This document shows positions 55,670-60,590 of a DNA stretch of 60,590 nucleotides, in pieces. How positions within the stretch are numbered: position 1 is the first letter of the stretch; each line of letters begins with the position of its first letter. Source of the stretch: Aeromonas rivipollensis (GTDB lineage: Bacteria; Pseudomonadota; Gammaproteobacteria; Enterobacterales; Aeromonadaceae); assembly GCF_010974825.1 (NCBI RefSeq), contig NZ_JAAILA010000009.1, forward strand, positions 1 to 60,590. The letters are read 5' to 3'. Both the position numbers and the translations under genes were made by a program. The notes under the pieces were generated by a model. It was not told the origin of the DNA, ran no database searches, and worked only from the letters and a program-made list of their open reading frames with translations.

Positions 55670-56286
55670 GCGAACACACCAAGGGACTGCTTCGGGTAGG
55701 CCATTCAGGGGCGGTAGTGGCAGATCACCCCGTCCGCGAAATGAACAGCAGCGATGCCGTCGAATACTACGGCGGCCACTTGGTCGCCGAGTCCGTCACC
55801 GCCGCCAATGCCAGGAGGCTGGTCGCCTGCTGGAACCTGCTGGACGGCTACGACACCGATGAGCTGGAGGGCGTTAGCCTGGCCGAGTTTGTGGCCAAGC
55901 AGGCTTACCTCAACGAGATGACCACCAATGACGGGCTAAACATCTCCATGTCAGGCATGGCGCTGCAGATGGTGGCGGCATCGTTCGCCGGACAGTTCAA
56001 GGCCAACGGCGCCACCAACTACCTGGAGCTGAGCGGCAACCACCCTGAAACCGGCCCCTTCACCATCACCATGCAGCGCACCCATGGCCTCACCCCGGCG
56101 CAGAAGCTGGCCGCCATGACCAAGCAACGGGATGTGCTGCACGAAGCGCTGAATGGCGTGGTGGGCGTGATGAACAACAGCCAGGGCGTGGCCGGCTGGC
56201 ACCAGAACGGCGCCATTGCCACCTGGGACGAGCTGCTGCCGGAGGTGGCCGCCGCCCTCGAATTTGCGGAAGGAGAGAAATCGTGA
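55666..56286 (+). CDS. Hypothetical early protein, 206 aa
   Basis: The N terminus (SEHTKGLLRVG ... VTAANARRLVACWNLLDGYD) has a form seen in many phage early proteins that carry one such domain. The middle has a beta domain (LNISMSGMALQMVAASFAGQ), and the end is helical. ATGA overlap with both neighbours. Function unknown. Confidence 0.55.
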   Translation: MSEHTKGLLRVGHSGAVVADHPVREMNSSDAVEYYGGHLVAESVTAANARRLVACWNLLDGYDTDELEGVSLAEFVAKQAYLNEMTTNDGLNISMSGMALQMVAASFAGQFKANGATNYLELSGNHPETGPFTITMQRTHGLTPAQKLAAMTKQRDVLHEALNGVVGVMNNSQGVAGWHQNGAIATWDELLPEVAAALEFAEGEKS

Positions 56287-57431
56287 AGCGATTCAACTGC
56301 ACATTGAGCGACAAACGCGGCGAGTTTGGGGAGTGCATGGAGGCCCACAGTACCGGGCGCTATGTGCTGTTTTCTGATGTGGAGAGGCTGCAGCAACGGA
56401 TGCAGGATCTACTGGATAAGAGCAACCGCACCGGCTTGGCAATAGAGCGCGCCATCTCCACCGGATCGGTGCTGGCAGATCACCCGCTCAAGTCGCGGCT
56501 GGAGCTGCTTGCCAACCACCACAAGCGCGAGCAGGCGCTGGCTGACGGCATGGTGGCCATGGCCGACCGCTGCCAGTTGCTGACAGACCTGCTGAAGGAG
56601 GTAACCCAGGTAATCCCGGCCATCGGGGTGACCACGGACGACATGCCTGTCGTTGATGCCTTCCTTGAGCGCATAGAGGATGCAGTGAGTGGGGAAGATT
56701 CGCATCAAACAGGCATAACCCTGAGCGCGGCGGATCTCGTAGAGCTGGCTGACTTCTGCAGCCCAGACAGAGATACGGACCCCGAACAGCTGGAGACGGA
56801 AATTGTTCTGTTCTATCGTCGCGCCTTCAAGTCAACCGATGGAGATGACATGCCGGCGGGCGTGTATGTGCATCTTGCTGACTACCCAGAAGAGGGGTTG
56901 TTTGGCCCAGTAGGTGGGCGGCGACTTGTCGGTGAGCGACTAGACCACCCAGACAGTGAGTGGACAGATGCCACGCCAGCCCCAACCGAGCAGGACTACC
57001 GCGAGCTGCAGGTCCAGCACGACCAGGTGCAGAGCCGACTCAAGGGGGCGCTGGACACACTCCAGCTCGCACTCCCCTATGTGGAGCATGCTATTGAGTT
57101 CGCGCCGAGCCAGCAGATTTCCGAGGGGCACAAGATCTTTGCCGCCCATATCGCGGCAGCCCTGACGGGAGATCGTGGAGAACCGATCGCCATGATGCAG
57201 GAGCAGAACCCGGCTGACGCGCTGGTGCTGATGTCGGACATTGCATCCCTCCAGCGCTACACCCTGGGCGGGCACTGCGATTCCTTCGGTCAGGACTGCG
57301 GCGCCGAAATGGAGCAAGACGACGAGGGGGAATACGTCCTGCTGGCCGAGGCCCTGGTACTGCCTGCCGCACCAATACCATCAGGAGGTGAGCCGTGCGC
57401 TATCGAGAGCCCATCATCCAGCCCGGACTGA
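56283..57431 (+). CDS. Hypothetical multidomain early protein, 382 aa (GTG start)
   Basis: GTG at 56283 with AAGGAGAG upstream. The protein mixes short helical segments (about 30-130) with two later parts (about 150-230 and 240-330) resembling small early-phage domains, joined by Asp/Glu/Pro-rich linkers. It looks like a mosaic of fused small early genes. No catalytic motif is visible. Confidence 0.5.
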   Translation: MKRFNCTLSDKRGEFGECMEAHSTGRYVLFSDVERLQQRMQDLLDKSNRTGLAIERAISTGSVLADHPLKSRLELLANHHKREQALADGMVAMADRCQLLTDLLKEVTQVIPAIGVTTDDMPVVDAFLERIEDAVSGEDSHQTGITLSAADLVELADFCSPDRDTDPEQLETEIVLFYRRAFKSTDGDDMPAGVYVHLADYPEEGLFGPVGGRRLVGERLDHPDSEWTDATPAPTEQDYRELQVQHDQVQSRLKGALDTLQLALPYVEHAIEFAPSQQISEGHKIFAAHIAAALTGDRGEPIAMMQEQNPADALVLMSDIASLQRYTLGGHCDSFGQDCGAEMEQDDEGEYVLLAEALVLPAAPIPSGGEPCAIESPSSSPD

Positions 57432-57613
57432 CCCGCACCGAAGCCGAAGAGACCCGCGCCAGATACATCCGCATCAACCCCGGCGCCCGGGTCACCATCG
57501 ACAGCCAACCCGATAACCCCCAGCTCAAGACCCTGATAGCCCACCTCCCCGTCCTGCCCCTCCGGCAGGTGCTGGCACCGGGCTTTATCGGGTACCGCGG
57601 CTGGCGGGCATAA
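57395..57613 (+). CDS. Hypothetical protein, 72 aa (GTG start)
   Basis: GTG at 57395 directly after AGGAGGTG. It overlaps the 3' end of the 382-aa gene in another frame by 37 bp. Sequence (RYREPIIQPGLTRTEAEETR) is not recognised. A terminator (57617) follows. Confidence 0.5.
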   Translation: MRYREPIIQPGLTRTEAEETRARYIRINPGARVTIDSQPDNPQLKTLIAHLPVLPLRQVLAPGFIGYRGWRA

Positions 57614-57616
57614 CCA

Positions 57617-57642
57617 GAGCCCCGGCAAGCCCGGGGCTTTTC
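57617..57642 (+). terminator. Terminator inside the early operon
   Basis: AGCCCCGG/CCGGGGCT with TTTTC. Confidence 0.75.
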
Positions 57643-57656
57643 ATTGAGGACCAACC

Positions 57657-58091
57657 ATGAGTATCGAAATGCAAGTGCAGGACCTGGCAGGTCGTTTGAA
57701 TGGAGCAAGCTACCCGCTTCGCATCAGCAAAGAACTGGAGGCTCAGGCTAAGGACGCCGGACTGGTCATCGTCTACGGCGCCAGCGACGACCTGATGGAG
57801 TTCGCAGGCGCGATCAACGATGAGTTCGGCGTCTGGGATGGCGGCACCGCCCTCGTGGATACCGAAGGCCTGCTGCCGGAAGACGCCGACAATCTGGACA
57901 CCGACGAAGAGCGCGCCAGCTACTACTACCGCAAGGGCAAGGCAAAGACTATCGAGGCTCTATGGGCCAAGGAAGGAGATTACAGCTGGACCTACAGCAC
58001 CGAGATCCCGCACGAGACCTTCGAAGTGGTCGAAGACAGCGGCCCTTACTGCCGTGGCATCGTGTTCTCCCTTGCTGACCTAGGGGGCTGA
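57657..58091 (+). CDS. Acidic hypothetical protein, 144 aa
   Basis: Strongly acidic (Asp/Glu-rich from about 50 to 140) with many aromatic residues. GAGGACCAACC precedes the ATG. Such acidic proteins near recombination genes can be DNA mimics, but no known anti-restriction or inhibitor motif is visible. Confidence 0.5.
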   Translation: MSIEMQVQDLAGRLNGASYPLRISKELEAQAKDAGLVIVYGASDDLMEFAGAINDEFGVWDGGTALVDTEGLLPEDADNLDTDEERASYYYRKGKAKTIEALWAKEGDYSWTYSTEIPHETFEVVEDSGPYCRGIVFSLADLGG

Positions 58092-58093
58092 CC

Positions 58094-58399
58094 ATGGCGA
58101 AAATTTACATAGCCGGGCCCATGTCAGGCCTGCCTAACTTCAACCGCGACGCCTTCAACCTGGAGGCCGAGCGCCTGAATGTCCTCGGGCATATCGCGCT
58201 CAACCCAGTGATCCTGCCGAATGGGCTGGAGCAACACGAGTACATGGCCATCTGCATCGAGATGGTCAAGATGGCCGATCAGTTGGTCATGTTGCCTGGC
58301 TGGGAGCGCAGCGCAGGGGCACGCGCAGAGCACGCTCTGGCCATCAAGCTCGGCAAGCCGGTGATCCTCACCTCAATCCCACACGAGGAGGCTGCATGA
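58094..58399 (+). CDS. DUF4406-type nucleoside deoxyribosyltransferase-like protein, 101 aa
   Basis: IYIAGPMSGLPNFNRDAFNL at the N terminus and MLPGWERSAGARAEHALAIK in the second half are the signature of the DUF4406 family, related to nucleoside 2-deoxyribosyltransferases. Common in phage early regions; possibly nucleotide metabolism or defence evasion. It follows the previous gene after 2 bp. Confidence 0.8.
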   Translation: MAKIYIAGPMSGLPNFNRDAFNLEAERLNVLGHIALNPVILPNGLEQHEYMAICIEMVKMADQLVMLPGWERSAGARAEHALAIKLGKPVILTSIPHEEAA

Positions 58400-58491
58400 C
58401 CAAACAAAAGGCGGCCGGGATCGCGATCCTAGCGCTCAATGTGCTGGCCGCCATCGTGGCGGCGACGTTGATGGGGAATGGAAATGCGTGA
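58396..58491 (+). CDS. Tiny membrane protein, 31 aa
   Basis: The ATG overlaps the stop of the DUF4406 gene (ATGA) behind GAGGAGGCTGC. One membrane segment (IAILALNVLAAIVAATLM) after a basic start MTKQKAAG. It overlaps the next gene by 8 bp. Confidence 0.5.
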   Translation: MTKQKAAGIAILALNVLAAIVAATLMGNGNA

Positions 58492-58654
58492 AATCCAGGT
58501 GACATTCACCACATCAGTTCCTGACGAAGTGTCAGATGAGCTGGTCCAGGAGTGGCTTGAGTTCGAGCTTCATGCCAGGGGAGGTATGTCCGGAGATAAT
58601 CCTCTGTGTGGTGAATCGCTCGATGCTGATTCGTTCAGCGTTGAGTTCCAATAA
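58484..58654 (+). CDS. Acidic small protein, 56 aa
   Basis: MREIQVTFTTSVPDEVSDEL...; acidic, with the opening seen in many small phage proteins. GGGGAATGGAA precedes the ATG. Function unknown. Confidence 0.5.
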   Translation: MREIQVTFTTSVPDEVSDELVQEWLEFELHARGGMSGDNPLCGESLDADSFSVEFQ

Positions 58655-58710
58655 CGGCCCTTCCTTCAACTCAATCGGCGCCCCATCCTCTGGAACAGGA
58701 GGGCCACGCC

Positions 58711-59115
58711 ATGCAACAACTTCAACTGACCATCGACCAGGACAGCCAGCTACTCAACGACCTGGTCAGCACCGTGCGATCCCCCACCCTTTCCCGTTCA
58801 GCCAAGCTCGCCGAGATTGGCCGCATCCTGGCGCACTTCGATCTGCCTATCGAAGCGCCCCGGGTTGCTGGCCAGCTCTGGAGCGCCACCGAGCTGGGCA
58901 AGGAGCTGGGGGTAAGTGCCCAGGCCATTGGCCGGCTGGCCAACCAGCACCAACTCAAACGCCCGGCGTTCGGGGAGTACCGCCTTGACCAGGCGGTCAG
59001 CAGCAGGAAGCAGGTGGAATGCTTCCTCTACAACCGAGCGGGCCGGGATGAAATTACCAGACTAATGAGGACCAACAGATGCAGCAATTCGTCTACCCAT
59101 GTGCCAGGTGGGTGA
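58711..59115 (+). CDS. Helix-turn-helix protein next to xis, 134 aa
   Basis: The N-terminal 50 residues are helical; residues about 55-85 (WSATELGKELGVSAQAIGRL) form a helix-turn-helix. AGGAGGGCCACGCC precedes the ATG. It overlaps the xis-like gene by 37 bp. It may regulate int/xis or assist excision; function not established. Confidence 0.6.
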   Translation: MQQLQLTIDQDSQLLNDLVSTVRSPTLSRSAKLAEIGRILAHFDLPIEAPRVAGQLWSATELGKELGVSAQAIGRLANQHQLKRPAFGEYRLDQAVSSRKQVECFLYNRAGRDEITRLMRTNRCSNSSTHVPGG

Positions 59116-59285
59116 GGCCGAAGCTATTCGCCGAACTGACAGGCATGACAGAAAAAGCCGCCGAAGGACGGCGCTTGAAAGGAGAATGGCCGGAAGGGCG
59201 GGTATGGTGCCGAGCCCCGGACAACCAGATTCGTTACAACGTTGCGGAGTATGACAAGTGGGTCGAGTCAAGCATGATGATCTAG
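59079..59285 (+). CDS. xis: Excisionase (Xis-like), 68 aa
   Basis: A small winged-helix protein (RWVRPKLFAELTGMTEKAAE ... WPEGRVWCRAPDNQIRYN ... YDKWVE) of the phage excisionase type. It bends att DNA and directs the integrase to excision. GAGGACCAACAG precedes the ATG. The integrase start overlaps it by 28 bp. Confidence 0.75.
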   Translation: MQQFVYPCARWVRPKLFAELTGMTEKAAEGRRLKGEWPEGRVWCRAPDNQIRYNVAEYDKWVESSMMI

Positions 59286-60538
59286 TGGCTGGAGTCACTG
59301 GATTGGAGGTTCATGGCAAAAAGCTGCGCATCACCTTCACCTATAAACGGGCACGCTGCCGGGAGGTCCTCGACCTCCCCATCACCAAGGCGAACGTGAA
59401 GTTTGCCACCAACAAGCTGGCAACCATCAAGCATGAGATTGCGATCGGCACCTTCAGTTACGCACATCATTTCCCTGACAGCCCTGCACTGACTCGATTT
59501 GGAGGAAGCCGGAGAAACGTCACCATTTGGGAGGCCTATCAGGATTTCTGGCGGCTGCACAAACCCATGCTGAAGCCTACCTCTCGTCATGGCTACCCGT
59601 TCGCCATTGAGGCGTGCATCAATGTCCTGGGTAAGGACCGACAGGTCTCAACGCTGATGCCCAAGGACATTGAGCTGATCCGCAATGAGTTGCACATCTC
59701 ACTCAAACCCAACTCCATCGTCACCTACCTTGGGCGATTCAGGCAGTTGCTTCGCTGGTGCGAGAAGAACAACCTTCTTGCGGATGCAGCAAGACTCACG
59801 GGAGGAGTGAGGCCCGTCACCACCAGAAAAACCTCACCGGCAGACCCTTTCGAATTTGATGAATACACCCGGCTGCTGGAAGCCTGCTCCCACGAGCAGC
59901 AGCGAAACATGATCACCCTTGCTATCTATACTGGCCTTAGAACAGGCGAGCTGAGGGCTCTTGCCTGGGAGGACATCGACCTCGAAAAAGGGGTAATGGT
60001 CATCAGCAGGAACATCAGTAACGAATCGGACTATTTCAAACTGCCCAAGACCAACGAGCCCCGGGAGGTTGATCTGCAGCCGCCCGTGATCGCAGCTCTC
60101 AGATCACAGATGGCATTGTCGTTCATGCGTGCTGTGGTGTCGGTAGATGTGGACATGAATGGTCGTATCGAGCGCCAGAGCATCAGGCCGGTATTCACGC
60201 CTAAGGTGACGGGCCCCCATGTTCCACACGCCAAGGAGTTCTTCACCGCCGCCGGGGTGTCTCATGCCTGGAGCAACATCATGAGGAGAGCCGGGGTAAG
60301 ATACCGGCGCTTCTATCAACTTAGGCATACGTTTGCTAGTTGGAACCTGACGTCGCATGGAAATCTCGCGTATATTGCAGCGCAAATGGGTCACGCTGAC
60401 CTTGAAATGTTACAATCCGTCTACGGAAAGTGGATCGCCTCGGCGAGCAAATCAGAGGCGGTCAGGATCTGGGAGCAGATGCAATCAAAAGGCCTTTTTG
60501 CCCCAATGACGCCCCAAGAAAAAAAGATCCACGAGTAA
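59258..60538 (+). CDS. int: Tyrosine-type prophage integrase, 426 aa
   Basis: The GTG at 59258 has GGAG eight bases upstream; a second GTG at 59285 touches the xis stop. The N terminus (LEVHGKKLRITFTYKRARCR ... KANVKFATNKLATIKHEIAI) is an arm-binding domain of the DUF3596 kind. The catalytic residues are Arg in TGLRTGELRAL, Lys in LPKTNEPREVDL, the RHTFAS box (YQLRHTFASWNL), His in AQMGHADLEM and the nucleophile Tyr in LQSVYGKW. The C terminus overlaps the arm-type repeats and ends 42 bp from attR. Confidence 0.93.
   Translation: MGRVKHDDLVAGVTGLEVHGKKLRITFTYKRARCREVLDLPITKANVKFATNKLATIKHEIAIGTFSYAHHFPDSPALTRFGGSRRNVTIWEAYQDFWRLHKPMLKPTSRHGYPFAIEACINVLGKDRQVSTLMPKDIELIRNELHISLKPNSIVTYLGRFRQLLRWCEKNNLLADAARLTGGVRPVTTRKTSPADPFEFDEYTRLLEACSHEQQRNMITLAIYTGLRTGELRALAWEDIDLEKGVMVISRNISNESDYFKLPKTNEPREVDLQPPVIAALRSQMALSFMRAVVSVDVDMNGRIERQSIRPVFTPKVTGPHVPHAKEFFTAAGVSHAWSNIMRRAGVRYRRFYQLRHTFASWNLTSHGNLAYIAAQMGHADLEMLQSVYGKWIASASKSEAVRIWEQMQSKGLFAPMTPQEKKIHE
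60496..60520 (+). other. Candidate integrase arm-type repeats, right end
   Basis: Two GCCCCAA copies (G at 60500 and 60511), 11 bp apart, in the last int codons, mirror 130-151 at the left end. Confidence 0.45.
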
Positions 60539-60579
60539 GCGATTGATTTATTTGATTAAAAGTCAACACCCACAATTCC

Positions 60580-60590
60580 CGGCAAAGGAA
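60580..60590. repeat. Right attachment-site core (attR), direct repeat
   Basis: CGGCAAAGGAA, identical to positions 1-11, 42 bp after the integrase stop. Confidence 0.7.

Noticed and set aside
1..60590. tRNA genes, CRISPR arrays, insertion sequences
   Set aside because: I saw no cloverleaf, no regularly spaced repeats and no transposase.

Overview
The window looks like one complete, integrated temperate phage (prophage), about 60.6 kb, cut almost exactly at its ends. The 11-bp string CGGCAAAGGAA is both the first and the last 11 bases. A tyrosine integrase and an excisionase sit just inside the right end. GC-rich coding, an Aeromonas-like flagellin and RdgC, and the general gammaproteobacterial character of the genes suggest an Aeromonas host. 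This is inferred from remembered family similarity, not from a search.

Layout, left to right. (1) 1-2150: attachment end; a self-contained LexA-box / 40-aa ORF / terminator unit; a helix-turn-helix gene with a palindromic operator; a second small ORF resembling the 40-aa protein; a candidate small RNA; a small membrane protein. (2) 2222-32950, minus strand: the late region. In transcription order it holds two small genes, holin, SAR lysozyme, Rz with nested Rz1, small terminase, a membrane-protein insertion, large terminase, portal, scaffold, N4-gp56-type capsid, connector and tail genes, two fibre-like proteins, small virion proteins, and a 2188-aa polyvalent protein with pyrophosphatase-like and zincin domains. 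Four near-identical promoter-then-terminator modules punctuate this operon. (3) 33054-37180: an SOS/conversion block with an SRAP protease, a LexA box, umuD, umuC, a complete flagellin gene and a winged-helix gene. The flagellin is flanked by a duplicated umuC 3' end. (4) 37181-38149: DnaA-box cluster, a short plus-strand gene unit and palindromes. (5) 38150-45286, minus strand: early replication/recombination operon starting with a P22-like cro, then Lar-like protein, C5 methyltransferase, O- and P-like replication proteins with iterons inside the O gene, NinB, nucleases and a Q-like antiterminator. (6) 45287-46180: immunity region with operators on both sides of the repressor gene. (7) 46491-59285, plus strand: the second early operon, with a basic N-position protein, a boxA-containing structured leader, a secreted Sel1-repeat protein, YqaJ exonuclease, RecT, an alpha-CTD-like protein, Dam methyltransferase, an RdgC-FtsK-gamma fusion, many small genes, and xis; int follows.

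How it may work. The repressor carries a LexA-type C-terminal domain but lacks the cleavage dipeptide and the Ser/Lys dyad, so RecA-driven self-cleavage is unlikely. The only two LexA boxes I found control umuDC and the 40-aa ORF at the left end. I therefore propose that the 40-aa protein is an SOS-induced antirepressor, as in the Gifsy/Fels phages of Salmonella. After induction, the two early operons run outward from the repressor region. The Q-like protein would then let polymerase pass the many terminators of the late region. Morons (flagellin, Sel1 protein, two unknown proteins, polymerase V) are likely to alter the lysogen.
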